In this document: positions 12,606 through 25,401 of the stretch, one piece after another
Position numbering within the stretch: the stretch's first letter is position 1
How the letters are laid out: the number at the start of each line of letters is the position of its first letter
Assembly: GCA_017591395.1 (NCBI GenBank)
Contig: WEDG01003447.1
Coordinates: 62,001 to 126,000 of the forward strand
Length of the DNA stretch: 64,000 nucleotides
Reading direction: 5' to 3'
Source of the DNA: Schistocephalus solidus
Lineage: Eukaryota; Platyhelminthes; Cestoda; Diphyllobothriidea; Diphyllobothriidae
Made by a program: the position numbers and the translations under genes
The notes under the pieces: model-generated
Seen by the model: the letters and a program-made list of their open reading frames with translations, nothing else
What the model was told of the DNA's origin: nothing
The model's database searches: none

Positions 12606-15419
12606 TTTTGTAATACTGAGTTGGTTTCTATTCCCATTTCTCCTGAGGGGAAGTTCTGCTAGGATCACCTTTTGATATTCATTGCTTGAAATTCAAAGTG
12701 AAATTATTTGCTTAATATTTATGGTTGTTTCCTAGCGTTACCATGCTGATGTTCAAAATAAGACTGACTTAATGTTTTATTTTCATTCCTCATTTCAGTA
12801 CTGTTTCTTACGCTTTCTTAAAAGTACAGTGCGTGAAAAGACACTTCAGTTAACGTTTCAGTCGCCATGGGCCTTGCAAAAGCCTTATTGATCACTGAAG
12901 TTTTAAGGTATCTCATTCTTTTGGGACGAACTCTTTGTTTATTAAAGTAACAGAGGTGATGATTTCCTGGTCCTGGGATCAGTTCTTAGTCGTCCATGTT
13001 TGCCCATATATCTCCATCTCAGTGAAAATCTCTGCTATTCCAAGTCATTATTTCATCGGTGCAACATTCGCCTCTTGTATAAGTCCTTTTGATTTATATT
13101 TCCTTCGATCCTAGTATATTTCTTCTAGTCCCCATACTCCATACTTCACTCTATCCGTTGCGATTTTCTAAAAATCCGATAAGTGCATCAACAGATTCTC
13201 ACAATACTGATGTAGCAGCAAAATTGAAATGTTAATAGACTTTTCTAGTCGAAAACTAATTTAAAAGGATCGCAGTACGTGAAAATCGTAATTTGAAGTG
13301 GACTTGAAACAACACCTAGTTAGTTTCCCAGAGTAGGCAACTGTTATTATATTCCTGCTTCGAATTCAGGAAAAAAGTGCCTCTCATCGCGTAGCACTTA
13401 GCTCAGATTAGTAACTCCTAAAAGCGCTACTTGGAATTCTGTCTTTTATGCATTCTATTGGTCCAGCAGAGCGAAAAATCATCGATTTTCGCTGGCGCGG
13501 TTTTATCCAATTAGTTCTGCGAGAAGAACTTGCCAGCCCTTCTAATCGCACATATTTTCCTGTTTCTTTGCGCGTCAGGTTCTCGAATGTAATGCCTTAG
13601 TCGACGGAGATCTAGCCATAGCTTAGAACATTCTATCATTCGTCCCTTATTTTTGTCTTTGCAGGCAGTGCTCCTTGGTAAATTCTCTTTTGCTGTTTAG
13701 AGAACTGTCAGAAACTAACACGAAACGCCTACTCTTTCAACATGCCGAGCCAAAAGTGTACTTAAGCGCCTCAGTGGGTAGAGGTAACCACTAGTTTTTC
13801 TGAAGGGCAAATAGGCAGAAAAGGAGAACCAACTTTTCGTGAATGGAAAGTTTCATTTAGGCCTTTCAGGAGTCTAGAAAATAAAATTAAAAGCATTGAA
13901 TGACCAAACACTGACGTGTGTGCAATACTTCATTGGAATTTGCGTTTCTGCGAGCTTTATGTAGCAAATTGTCGCTTATAGTGTCATCACCGATGTACAC
14001 AAGGTGTCCATTCAGTCAAGTAGCATTCATTGAACGTGAGTAAGTCTTTTATGCAATTTAATTTCGTTTATTCCTTTAGTTCATTATTAGCAGCTTTTCT
14101 GTTTCCAAGCAGCCCTTATTTAGAAATATAGTCGGTTTGATCCACCAGGACCAAAGTCTTGATGTATTTTTGTCCTCTAGGCAGTAATATACTCTCAGCG
14201 CCTAAAAACAGCTACAGTTTATCTCCGCATAAACGTCCTGAAGTATGCGACATCATTTGCAACGAACGCGTACACAACTCATTGACCAGCATCCGCCTAC
14301 GCAAGCCCCACCCACTACCATTTAACTCGCGTTTGCGTCAGTGTGTGAAGGGCAGGCCAGTGAAAACGGTTGCATGTTTTTGCCATCTACGAACTTCTGG
14401 CAACTTTTGCCTAACTTTACTGTCTACTCAAAAGCTGCTAATATTTGGTGAAATGAGCCTGCGCGCACCTAAGAAATACATTCAGATACCCTAGGCCTCA
14501 GACTGAAAGGAGATACTGGCCTGAAGTGACAGCTTGAATGGTGCAAAATGTGGCTTTTAATTTTGAAACTTAAAACGATACGTTCCCCGATGAATCACCT
14601 GATTCCAAACCCAGGCGAAGGCGATGATCCCAAATATACTGGTATATTTTTTGATTTAAGCCTTTTTTAGGCAAAGTATACTTTAGTCCTGCGAACAAAT
14701 TCCCCACATAATTAAATTTCCCACCTCAATATTCATTCCCTAGGCTCCAAGTTATGTTTAGACACTAGAGTGTACTACTCCCAGTTTACTGCTAAACTTT
14801 GCAGGATTTTTTTGTGATCTGAAAATGGGAATTATTTTCAAACGTTTAAATACTTCTGATAATTGAAAGGATAAAAGATGGATTTTTCATGGGCTGGGCA
14901 TTTATCTTTACCCATCCGCTGCCTTACAAGTTAAGCAAAATGGAAGAAGTGGGCTCGTTTTCGCTATAGGCAGAAGATCCTTCCAGTCAACATAAAAAGC
15001 ACGCTAAGGAGTTACTCATTATTCAGATTTCAAGTAAAGGTGTTGACCAAATTTCACTACCGATATTTCGTGGCCCTTTAAAATGCTGAGTTCTGGAAGT
15101 TCCGTTGATCCATAAATAAAATGGACGCTAGGGAGTATGCCTGTTAAAAATACATCGCAATTTAAGGCCCACTTGTTCATTTACGTTTCAAATTTCTGAA
15201 TCCAAATAACTTTTGAGAATAAGCCCACCTTTTTAGTCGTTGGTGTACTGAAACCGCGTGTTATTTGGGTCCAAGTCTGTCCGTGAACATTCTTAAATGC
15301 TCAATCTGAAAGAATTTCCTGATAGGTTTTGTAATTGTTTCCGGATTTATAGTTATTCTGGTTTGGGAAATGACATAGTTTCACCTGGGATGTTTCTTGG
15401 AATATTTTATCGAGGGATA

Positions 15420-15605
15420 GCGCTTAACTTAGAAGAGTGCGCACAGGTCACAGGTTTGATCCTCGTGTGGTGCACCACCTGGGGTTGGGTATGACTAGCT
15501 GATGATGGTTAATTATCCAGAAATGGCCATTCAAGTCTCCCTTGTATTTGCCGGCCATTTTCAGTGCTGCCTTTATCAACTATAAGCCACTGCGAATCGA
15601 AGTTC
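15420..15605 (+). mobile_element. tRNA-derived SINE copy in TPPP intron 1
   Basis: The head is degraded but a B-box-like stretch (caggtttgatcctcgtg) is clear. The body motifs follow in the family order: caccacctggggttgggt, tgactagctgatgatggtt, ccagaaatggccattcaag, tctcccttgtatttgc, then a tail with gaagttcggcctgaagtca. Same family as the copies at 3772 and 4104. Confidence 0.65.
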
Positions 15606-16204
15606 GGCCTGAAGTCAATTTAATTGGATCAATCTGTGAATGAAAATGCCATCACCATGAGCTGTGAGACAATTCTGCAACATTAAACTCTTCCTAAATC
15701 CACTGCATTATGTTGCAGCTTTGAATGATTTCCTATTTTATGCGAGTTCAAGCGCGTGCTTCAAAGTAGGCTGGCAAAGTAGCCGTATTCATCTACCTTT
15801 GTGGAGGAGTGATATTTGAAACAGTCACACAAACCGGAAGGCGACTCACACGATAGGTTTTTGTGGCCTAGTAGATTTTCCTTACGCCTTATCAGCAATT
15901 TCTTTGGGCGCGACGCACGTCGATCGCCTCTACGATGTGGAAAACTTTGCCCAAATTCGATTTGCGCAGGGGCTTCCTTTTTGTCCGTGATGTGCAACTG
16001 GAAAAGGAGAAGTCGAGTATTTTTCGGTCTGAAGCCTAAAAAGGAAACGATGAATGACAGTTGTCTCTGTCGGAAGAATGTCTGCAGTAGCACGTTAACC
16101 CAGAGAACTGAAATTCGTGGAGGATTAATGTGATGAAAAGAGCTGCCTACCAGTCTACGTAAACTCAGCCTCGAATTTCCCCTATTTTCTAGTCAGAGTC
16201 ACAA

Positions 16205-16600
16205 GCGACAGTTCGACCGTCGTAGTCCGACGATGTCCACCGTATGCTCCATGGGAAAGTGGAGCAGGGACGGTGACTTGCGCGTGATTTAGTTTAAAGT
16301 GATAGTAGACTTGCGCTGCATCTACCGCACTCTCTCCTCCTTCCCCACCTTAGCCCGGTGTCAAGACAGAGTCAAGAAGACCAGAGGCGGGAGGGGACGC
16401 AGGTGGCTGGCGCGGCTGGGTCCCTTAAGTCCAAGCCGCCCCTAGGGCGTGCCACCACACCTCCATGTTCGGCATTTTGTTATGGGAGCGCAACCCGAAT
16501 AACGCATGCCGTGCCCTGATGTGGCCCCCGTGTTGGTCCAACGCATCTACCACGTGGCCCGTTTAGGGGGCACAGAGTCACAAGCACACACATACACACA
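16205..16600 (+). repeat. Module-A dispersed repeat, best plus-strand copy
   Basis: Reference copy of module A. In order it shows agttcgaccgtcgtagtccg, gatgtccaccgtatgctcc, gcagggacggtgacttgcg, a ctgcatctaccgcactctct block, agacagagtcaagaagacc, gacgcaggtggctggcgcgg, agggcgtgccaccacacctc, tgccgtgccctgatgtgg and a gttggtccaacgcatctac end. At least seven other loci in this window share this order. No frame is conserved. It lies in TPPP intron 1 opposite a minus copy at 17130-17450. Confidence 0.65.
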
Positions 16601-16610
16601 CACACACAAC
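16582..16610. repeat. Short interrupted (CA)n microsatellite
   Basis: A cacacacatacacacacac-type run at the right edge of the module-A copy. Confidence 0.8.
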
Positions 16611-17129
16611 TTGCACTCCTCCAGCGCTGACTCGCCTCCCACTGACCTGTTTACTTACCCACCCTGGAAAGCAGGCAAACTAGGTCCTCGTTGACAGTCT
16701 CAGGTCGATTCACCAGACAGGCAGAGGTTAGAGATACGACATCAGGCGACTTTTGATATGCTGTTGAAGTAGTGAGTCAGCCCTGTGCAGTACTCGAGAG
16801 AACTCAGGCAGCACAGTGCAAATCCCACACTCAGGCCCCGAAACGACAGCCACATTTATTATGATTTATGTATAACTCGGCGTACCTGAACATAGAAAGG
16901 ACTGCTAAAACGATTTGAAATGTTTTTTTTTAGCAGGGATTTTTTTAAATGGATAATGAATTATTTCACGTTTGAACTTCGATCAGGTGGAAGGTTTTTA
17001 CATGTGGTTTGTCACTTTCCTATTTCCATTTGGAATTGCGAGCGAAAATCCCTGCATGAAAGCATAGGGGTTTTTAAAAAAATATATTTCGGAGCAAATT
17101 CCGGCAGGCGTATGAAGGTGCTTATTAGC

Positions 17130-17450
17130 CTTACAATGGGCCACGCGGTAGATGCGCCGGAACAACACCGGCGTCAAATCGCAGGATGTGCACCCCTAAC
17201 AAATGGCGTAAATTATTTGGTACGTCGTGGCGCAGGCTCAAACAGCGCCAACTACCTGCGCCTGAGCTCGACTCCGGTTTTCTTAACTCTGTTAGGACAC
17301 CCGGTTCAGGTAGGTGAGGCAGGGGAGAGTGCGCTAGGTGGCCCAAAAGCTTCTCCTCATTAGAAACTAATTGGCACGCGAGTCACCGTTCCGGCGCCCA
17401 CCTTGCTGTGGGACAGCCGGTGGATATAGTCAGAAACGACGGGCGACCTA
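17130..17450 (-). repeat. Module-A dispersed repeat, minus-strand copy
   Basis: The reverse complement shows the module-A order: a gtcgcccgtcg start, atatccaccggctg, ggaacggtgactcgcgtgcc, agcgcactctcccctgcctc, a gcgcaggtagttggcgctg box and a tggccc end. Diverged from the 16205 copy. The minus-strand frame across it is not conserved between copies. Confidence 0.55.
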
Positions 17451-17862
17451 GCACTTGTTACATATGTAAGGCAAGTTGGAGCAATCCTACTGCGTGTGAC
17501 AGCCTCCTCTAAAAACAACAGAGACAGTAACTATCTGACTCTTATTAATGTAGTATTTTGATGCCTTTACGAAAGTTAGACAAAAATAAGCTGGTTATCT
17601 ACCTTACCCGATGGGATTTGTGATCTATTACCCATTTTGAGAATGGATATGTTAATCGAAGTTTTAGACTCGCAAACCTCCGATGTAGTAATGAAGTTAG
17701 CTCATATGGAAATACTTAGTCGAACCCATAGCAGAATTATATAAAGAAAGACGCACTTCTGTTTAAGCAACGCTGCATACATTTTGCCGCTATTTACCCG
17801 ATTTGCTGAAAGCACTGGTTCAACAGGTATTTCGCTCCTCGTGTCATTTCTGACTGTGAGGT

Positions 17863-17945
17863 GTTGGGTAAGAGGGTTTGGATTAGGTTAAGAGCTAGGA
17901 GAATTATGACTCGAAGTCCAGTTAAGGTAAGGGTTAACGCTGGGG
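17863..17945. repeat. Degenerate telomere-like G-strand tract
   Basis: It contains gtgttgggtaagagggtttg, gattaggttaagagctagg and ttaaggtaagggttaacgc, imperfect TTAGGG/TTAAGG words. The reading frame through it (minus, 17794-18003) is a product of the repeat. Confidence 0.45.
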
Positions 17946-20186
17946 CTCGAAAGGGTGTAACCATATCTTCTTGTCCGACCTCTGTGCAATGAAGCTGATC
18001 CATGGATGTATCTCAATTTGTTTGATTACTTGGCGAACGGATGTGTTTAAACCATCGGACGGCAGTCCACATCGCTTGGTAAGCCCCACCAACTCCTCCT
18101 TTTCGTTTCGAACTACTGCAGGCTCTTGCTTCTGTTTGACGGCAGTGTGACTCAGTCTTCATTCATTGACATTATTCGGGCATTTAGGACAGGGGCGAAG
18201 AATCCTTTAAATGGAGGTGCCACTGAGGCCTAGCAGCCTGGCCTATACCGCACCCTATCCTACATGACTGACTGACCCAAATATCAAGGAAACTTGCAGC
18301 CCAGACCTGCGTTCATTGTAAGGTCAGGAAAGCCCATCAAATGCCATCAATTGGTGTTTCGCCTTCGCTTGACCTCCATTAGTCGATGTCAATTATCCTG
18401 CACGTTTTCATGTATCAGCACCTTTTTTCTATACGCAAACAGGAAATTAATTCCCGTTTCTTCCTTCGTGGAACATCAAACAGCATGGCAATTTTTGTTA
18501 CTTTCTGAATGTTGTCTCCCTACTGAAAACTTGGACTTTTGCAAATCGGACTATACTCGTCTGCTGATCCACAGTATGTAGTGTTTTGTAAAAGGAATGT
18601 GTACCCCTGTTGCTGTAAATCTGCATGAGACAGTAAAATGCTGTTTTCTAATCCACTTTCACTAATTATTCATTAGAACCTCCCCCGCCGCTTTTGAATG
18701 CATCTATTTAAGTGTTAATATTAAATGTTGATTTAACTCCCACCTTGGTCTATCAACAGGTTGTTCTATTTCGGCTCTCTAGAGATCTATTTCAATACAT
18801 TTGCGATGGCTTTTAGGAGTTTATAGCCTGGCAATTAATAAGAATGGCATGTTTATTAGCCTCAAATGACAAGGGGTGGGCATATGCTCAGGAGATCTGG
18901 TCAACAGCACAATCCCAACAGGTAGGTTTCTTTATTCTTCCGGAAATGTTGGGATTTTAACTTGTATATGTTTCAATTGGAACACTTGACCAAATAACTT
19001 CTCTCAAGGCCGTTATTCCTAGGTTCAGAAAATTTTCAGGGTTGCACACATTGTCGGCCCAATTTTTACACAATATGAAGAAAGTCAGGAGCATGCATTT
19101 ACAAACCTCACTGATTTCTTCCAAGTTTTCCATTTTGATCAGAGTAGCTATGCTAAACGGGAAAACCTTCCGGAGGATGTTTTTACCGGAAATTACACTT
19201 TTTTAGTTGGCTTAATTATATAATTTCAAGCTGAACCTCTGGTGTGCAAGAGTGCGGACTCCGTAAAGATTCGTAGTACAGTCGTAGCCCCTAGTCAACG
19301 CGTTTTTTTGTTTGCCGGTCCTTGCTCTCTCGGCTTCTCCTCCGTGAAGCGCTTAACGTAGAGTTAAGACAGAATTTTAATTGAGATTTGAAGAATTTCA
19401 CTCCGAGAACATTTACACTTGCCTTAAGAAATGGTCCACTGTAAGGAAATAAAAGGAAACTAACCATGGATAAAAGTTAAATTGAAAGACTTGTTCTGAT
19501 AACTCCTTATAACCTATACTGTGCGTCTTTGCTACTAGTTGAGCACGAAACGCCAAAATTGATAGGCAAAACCAGGTTTTAGAATATTGGCAAATGAATC
19601 ATAAGATAACCCCCTTTTTGATCTCGAATTGGATCTTACTACGAAGAATGAGAAACATTCGCTAAAACAGAAACTTTATTCGCCCGACGTTCTGGATCTA
19701 CACTCGTATATATCAGCATCAGACGCTCTCTTTGATTGTGTATTTCAGTGCGAATAAGAAGCGGCAGGCGAATAAACTTCCTGTCCCAACTATTGCCTTC
19801 CTTTATATGCAACTGTTTCCTGGAAAGCGCATTTTTGTTTGTATCGGCAATCTGGTTGCATGCAGATTTGGTAACGACAGGTATTTCTTTAGCATTCGTC
19901 GTCTCTAACGTGTGTTCAGGGGATAATTATTGTAGGCGCTAAATGACTACAAGATCGAAACATTTTGCTAACGCATAAACCAGTTGCCTGCCTTATTTTA
20001 TCAATTACAACAGGCTCTAAAACCTCCCAGGATTTTCCTTCTATTATATTTTAATTCATTTGTTGCCTCACTGCCACTCAGCATCAATTTTGCCCTTTTG
20101 AAAATATTCCGCTCGCGTGAATTGGTTGTCTGCCCACTTCATGCCGCCAATGGGTTGAGCTTCCTGCTCTCGTTAGTGTTACTGGA

Positions 20187-20189
<3 letters not shown>

Positions 20190-20247
<58 letters not shown>
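20190..20247. repeat. (AG)n microsatellite, about 29 units
   Basis: An uninterrupted AG/GA dinucleotide run of 58 bases inside TPPP intron 1. It creates artificial Arg-Glu and Ser-Leu repeat frames on both strands (for example plus 19984-20547 and minus 20084-20354), which should not be taken as proteins. Confidence 0.97.
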
Positions 20248-20252
<5 letters not shown>

Positions 20253-20859
20253 GAGGGAGGATGGGAGGGAAGAAGGTATGCGAAAGCCGATCTGCCACTC
20301 AAGGGGGAGAGCTAGAGAGGTTTTACGCGGCACCAGTTTTCCTTCTCCCTGCACGCCTGAACTGCTGCCTCACACTGGTAGACCACCAGAGCGTCAGTTT
20401 TTGCATTTTTCGGCAGGTACGCGCCGCGGGGGCAGGTTAATCGATAACCTCACCACAGACGGATGTTTGGGTTGGTTGATTACTATCGCCAAGTTTCCTT
20501 CAGCGTCTCTCTGCCTGCCTGCACAAGAAGGGTTCCGCTCAATCTAACCGCCAGCAGTCTGTGCTGGAGGTTCTGGGAGAGGGGTTAGGTCTGTGAATGT
20601 TTCGTCTGCAATAAGAATGTGCTGCCAACATCTGATCGGTGCCGAACACCCCACAGAAGAAGCAGGTCTCGGACTTAGATGCATACGCCGCTCAACTAGA
20701 GCTCATTACTGCCTTACTCTGATGTTCTTGCTTAATCACACTTGGTACCCGAGTGAAAACGTCTGCCTCATAAAATGGTGAACCGAAAGTTGAATGCTAG
20801 GTGGTGCAGTTTTCTGAAAGTTATTTATTCAGCGCCATGTTCTCGTAGCACTTACAGCA

Positions 20860-21645
20860 ACCTTTACGGTCGTCCACTCGACATTTTGACCGTTTCCGAG
20901 GAAGTTCACCATGTGTCCCTTACCAAGGTGGGTACAGGAACCGTCACTTGGGCTTGAATTACTTCGAATTGCAGCGTCTACAGTACTCTCGCCTCTCTCA
21001 ACAATGGGGCCAGTTTTAAAGTCCAAGTCAGGAGGACGGATGCGTAATCGGGCGCAGGTGGCTGGCGCAGCGTGAGTTGGTGCCAAGGCGTGCCACCACA
21101 CTCCCTACCCCATGTGCAACATTTGATTCGAATGTGCACCTCCAATAATGCCTGCCGTGCCCTGATCTGACACCCACATTGGTCCAGCACATTTATCGGC
21201 CAGCCAGTTGCAAGGGCACAGCACAGTAACGCACTAAGTGAACGAACCCGTGAAACCGCGCCGGCTGAAGTCCTTACCCACCAACTATAATTTGCCTTGA
21301 GATGGGTCGGAAACTCTATATCACTCTCTTCCCCACCCCCACAATCAGACCAACATCCGAGCCGGTCAGTTGTCTGCGGTGGGAGTGGGCGCATTGGCTG
21401 ATGGGTCGGCGTCGCCGTCTTCGCGCGCCACAGCACGATCTAGCCCCCATAACGCACACACCAGGATTCACTAAATCAGGGGATATGGAGGAGCCATCGC
21501 CGTCGGACTCCCAGTCCACTGGTCAGCCACTCAATACACACAGCACATACACTGGGCTGACGGCATGAACTGGTGTAAGCGTCATATTGGCAGCCTTCCA
21601 AGCCACGGTTTCCAGGAAACCGTGAAACACACATACACACACGCA
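20860..21645 (+). repeat. Composite dispersed repeat: module A then module B
   Basis: Positions 20860-21230 carry a diverged module A (ttcaccatgtgtccc, aggaaccgtcacttgg, gggcgcaggtggctggcgca, aggcgtgccaccacactccc, tgccgtgccctgatctgac, attggtccagcac). Positions 21300-21645 carry module B, starting at a cccccacaatcagaccaaca box and running through gtgggagtgggcgcattggc to gccacggtttccaggaaacc. Module B matches 62690-62990 at roughly 90 percent by eye over about 245 bases. Several overlapping frames on both strands are by-products. Confidence 0.65.
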
Positions 21646-22539
21646 TTGACTATCCGCCAATTTGTTTGGCGTTAGGGCCCTTTACTTAGTGTAGCGGACT
21701 AGATGACATAAATGGTGTCAGGCGAGTTAACTATCTGCGTTGGTTTGAATTTGCGCCTACGGCAGTAACCAACGTTTTTTTAGCCAAGCTCAGTAAGTGC
21801 GCCTGCCTTTTCCACTCGTCCTCTCTGCAATTATTACTTGGCGTGAACGAAAATTTTTTTTATCTGCACAAGCAGAGCACATGAGCCTTGTTGATATACC
21901 CTCTGGTTCCTTTTCGCTGACTTCATACTATTAATAAGAAGACGTAGGTTTGCATTCAGATTTTCAAACGTGAGATAGAGGCGGTAAACCAACTTTATAA
22001 GAAGGATTATGGGTTTGCATATTCCCATTATAAACAGATACTATATAAGTAAAAGACGACATCAGGTGGCTCGGAGATATTTACCGTTAACACTTGTTCT
22101 TCGCCGCCAATTGTAGAATCCGTACCAATGACAGTACTATACACAGACCTAATAATTGTTATCACCCCAATAGCAGAAGTAATGCTATTCTTGATGCCGA
22201 TTCTAGTACTCTCAATTTTTCTCATTATTTTAACAATAAAGTTTTAAAGGCAATATTAGCAGATGTAGAAAAATTAGTAATGAGATTAACCGCATTTATC
22301 CTCGTCATTCAGCAGTGAGACTTAGAGTAGCGGGTTAACAGCCTGAGCCACATGAGCAGTTGTTGCTTTCGTCTATATCCAAAGTAATCTTCACCAATGA
22401 ATTCTTCTTGTCAAGTATCGCAACGACCAATTTACTATCCGCTCATATTTTGTACTGGTTTTCTTCCTCCTATGAGCGTTGATCTTACGGGTAGTTGAGT
22501 AAAACTTACAACCAAGGTACCGACAGCTAAAAAAAACTG

Positions 22540-22720
22540 CCAGCTGTTCGGTAAGACGCAGGGACAGGAATCCCCATAACACAGGGGGCTTCATAAACAT
22601 TCCTGGGAGGGTATCTAGTTCCATATCCCAACCATAACCTAATACTAACCTTAACCCAAGATTGTAACTCATATCTTTCTGGCATTTAGTGCCAGTCCAC
22701 CCGCAGTACAGGGGGTCGTT
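22540..22720. repeat. Telomere-like C-strand tract with G/C-rich flanks
   Basis: The core is tcccaaccataacctaatac and taaccttaacccaag. It is flanked by ggaatccccataacacaggg on the left and cccgcagtacagggggtcg on the right. The flanks resemble those at 12486-12605, supporting one repeat family. In TPPP intron 1. Confidence 0.45.
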
Positions 22721-23428
22721 TATTGTATCCTATGATATATTATAGTATTTATAACCCTTTCCAAAACTCCGCGCTAAACATTAGCATCTACAGTAGGTGA
22801 CGTACCACATGAAACATGGTGACAGAAATCTGAATCATCAATGCGGGCTTCACAAAAACTTGTATCGTGTACTTATTCGATAAACCCTTGTGGAAAAAAT
22901 CACGTTTTCAAGCAGAATAGGTTTTTTAATTAATTTTATCGAGGAAAAAGTTTAAAAGTTTAGCAGAAATCGGCGTAATAGACACATGTCTGCGGTGTTT
23001 AGTATTCTTATTCATATTTAGGCACCCAAACGGGAAAGTTTTATCAAGCAACGTTTGTCAAGCTAAAAAAATATTTTTTATCCGCATAAGTGAGACAAAA
23101 AGTTATCAAGCAAGTTAGTTTCAGAAAAACATAGTTACATAATCCAGTATCTATAGTGCCTGAGGTTTAAGGATTATAAATTTATCGCCATATCTGCCTT
23201 TTTCTTGGGCTCTTCTGTTGTCGTATTACTAGCGACTGAACTGCCTACAACGACCTGCCCAATGGTAATGCCCCGTTCTGATCTGACCTTCCTGACGAAG
23301 GAAGACGGCCAGATTTTAGAATCCGCACTCTATGAGGCCCAACCTCCCTGCCAAGATAGTATTTCGTCAATTGCCCGACGTTACTGTTTGCTATTCCTAG
23401 GTGTGGTGCACTTTCGTTTTCTTTCTAG

Positions 23429-23576
23429 GGACGTCGACTATAAGGGATTCCTGGAATTCCTTGAGAGCCGTTTGGCCAAAGCCTATGCAAGTGCCAAGGG
23501 CATTGAACACGATGTTGCGGTCCAGGAGCTGAAGGATAAACTCGCCGGAGCTAGCCCCCAACTGCATGGTGCCACT
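23429..23576 (+). CDS. TPPP: TPPP/p25-alpha family protein, coding exon 2 (residues 71-120)
   Basis: The acceptor is ttttctttctag|g. The first base completes the Lys codon left open by exon 1, giving KK then DVDYKGFLEFLESRLAK, the family segment equivalent to the RVINYEEFKKALEELA-type helix of vertebrate TPPPs. The rest (GIEHDVAVQELKDKLAGA, then SPQLHGAT) corresponds to the helix before the conserved C-terminal motif. The donor is ccact|gtacgt, so the exon ends on a codon boundary and exon 3 follows in frame. The open frame starts far upstream at 23205 only by chance; residues before DVDY show no family similarity. Confidence 0.93.
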
Positions 23577-25401
23577 GTACGTCACAGTAGCATATACCTT
23601 GCAGTTAAAATGAACCCATACACAGTAAAAACACAATTCGGAACACCCACATAGACAAAAATTACCTTACTATTACAAAGCCCTATCAGGATTTATATGT
23701 TAACGCATCCATATTGCCTAACTGGATCTACTTCTTATGGGTGATGTGTAACTTTCTGGGAGAATTTCATATATGTATACGTCATGTTAAAAGTGTTTAT
23801 TTGTCGTTCCCTTTCTCCTACTCAAGTTAAAAACCCTGCACGTTGAAGAGGGTGGTAGCTGTTGGTTTCCTGGAACAGCAGCGCGGATTGTGTTCTACTT
23901 TTAAGAAAAAAAATAATTTTTACTCTTAATTATGGCAGCAAAAATTCCGTTAAAATCTTTCGAATGCGCAAGAGCATTCAGGTTTTACCGCGTACTTAAA
24001 AAGGTTGTTCCCATATTAAAGTGAGCTGAGTTTACTTCGAATGACGTCAAGGCGCAGAAAATACCTCAGAACTAGAGCACGTCTACTCTTCGCTGAACTT
24101 GTCAATTTTCGGGTGTGACTATAGCGTGCTTCCTACCTTCGTCTTTTGTTCCTACATCAGCATACCCTTTCGAAATGTTGTCATGGGAGTTTTATACTGA
24201 AGTGATGCACAGTGAAGAGGCGACTTCACGATATCTCCTCTGACATGGTCTCTAAATAGAGGAAAAATCTTGCAGAAAGTGCGATGGGCTGGTGATAGTC
24301 ACAAACAAGAAGGTCTTTGAATAAAATGTGCCGGTATGGCGGTGCAGGAGAAAGGGTTGCCTGTTTATTCGATCAGTAAGAAATGGGAACTAGTTCTTCC
24401 ATTATTGTGATTTGAACATAAGATTCCACTGTTATTTGAAGCTTTGTGAACTTCTAGCGCTGGTTTATCCCTGGAGTAACAAACCTTCCCTAGAGGAAGT
24501 GCTATATCTTACTGGTACATCCCCAACTACTGGGGTTGACTGGTTCGCTAACAGCCAGGAAGTCTGCTCCGAAATGATGTCTATCGCTAGGAGGGGAAAA
24601 CTGGAGGCTACACCTACCGAAGAAACCGATGGTAATACACTACATGCTTGTCGGACCCACACGCATTGATGGTCCATTGGTTTTTGGACTGGGTCAGGGT
24701 ACCGATGTTAGGTACCTCTGCATACACAAGCGGGATGCAGCGACATTGAACCCTATCACTGAACGCAAAGTAGAAGAAGGCTCTGACGAATGACCAGCTT
24801 ATTGGGGAATTCATCAGGCTGGGTACTATCCACATACAGACAAGCACCCACTAAATCAAGAGTGCTTGGCTAGACAGCAAGATTAAGCTTTAAAGGAAAA
24901 ATCACCGAGTTCCACAGAGTATCTGCTCCAGGAGCACTTAATCGAGTACTACTGGCGTTTTTTTGAAAAGGAGGTGAAAACTAATTCGTTGTAATCCCAA
25001 GCGATTTTAAAGAAGTTTGTGGGTTGCTTAACTGTTGTTATTTAATTCGGACCTACTTTTTCCAGCATAGACGACACATTTCAAATCTGATTCTGATTGC
25101 TCGATCAGTAATTATTAGGGTAGGAATCAAGCTATAGTAGCACCCTTTTTGTTTTTATCAAGGCAGGTTATTTCAATTTCTTCCCTACCGCTTCTATAAC
25201 GCCTCGGAAAATCCCAACCTTCCTTTAGCTTCTTCCTCATTAAGGCCTTTTCATGCTTCTCATCGAGGCCTAAACGCCATGGTTCCACCTGCATACATTA
25301 CTTATAAACATTTAGGTAGCTTACTTTATATGGCCTTTGGTGCAGCACACTAACCGGCCAGATAATTTCATGCTTGTTTAGCTTCTTCTTACTCCTTTTA
25401 G
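23577..25401 (+). other. TPPP: TPPP intron 2 (about 1.8 kb)
   Basis: Bounded by a gtacgt donor and the acceptor cttactccttttag. No recognisable repeat or RNA gene inside. The short frames near 24412-24847 have no relatives that I recognise. Confidence 0.85.

Larger units (their letters stand above)
9909..23428 (+). other. TPPP: TPPP intron 1 (about 13.5 kb)
   Basis: Bounded by a gtaggc donor and a pyrimidine-rich acceptor (ttcgttttctttctag). It contains SINE, module-A/B repeat, telomere-like and (AG)n sequence listed separately. I found no other exon on either strand. The longest internal frames (14159-14494, 18294-18581, 19984-20547) lack domain resemblance, and the last is driven by the microsatellite. 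A transcript would be needed to rule out small alternative exons. Confidence 0.85.

Noticed and set aside
15761..16133. Overlapping 105- and 110-codon frames on opposite strands
   Set aside because: Mutual shadows with no motif on either strand, inside TPPP intron 1.
19984..20547. A 187-codon plus-strand frame and minus frames rich in Arg-Glu or Ser-Leu repeats
   Set aside because: Driven by the (AG)n microsatellite at 20190-20247 inside TPPP intron 1; flanking residues show no domain.
23205..23428. N-terminal extension of TPPP exon 2 as a separate gene start
   Set aside because: Residues before DVDY have no family similarity, and a canonical acceptor sits exactly where similarity and phase begin.
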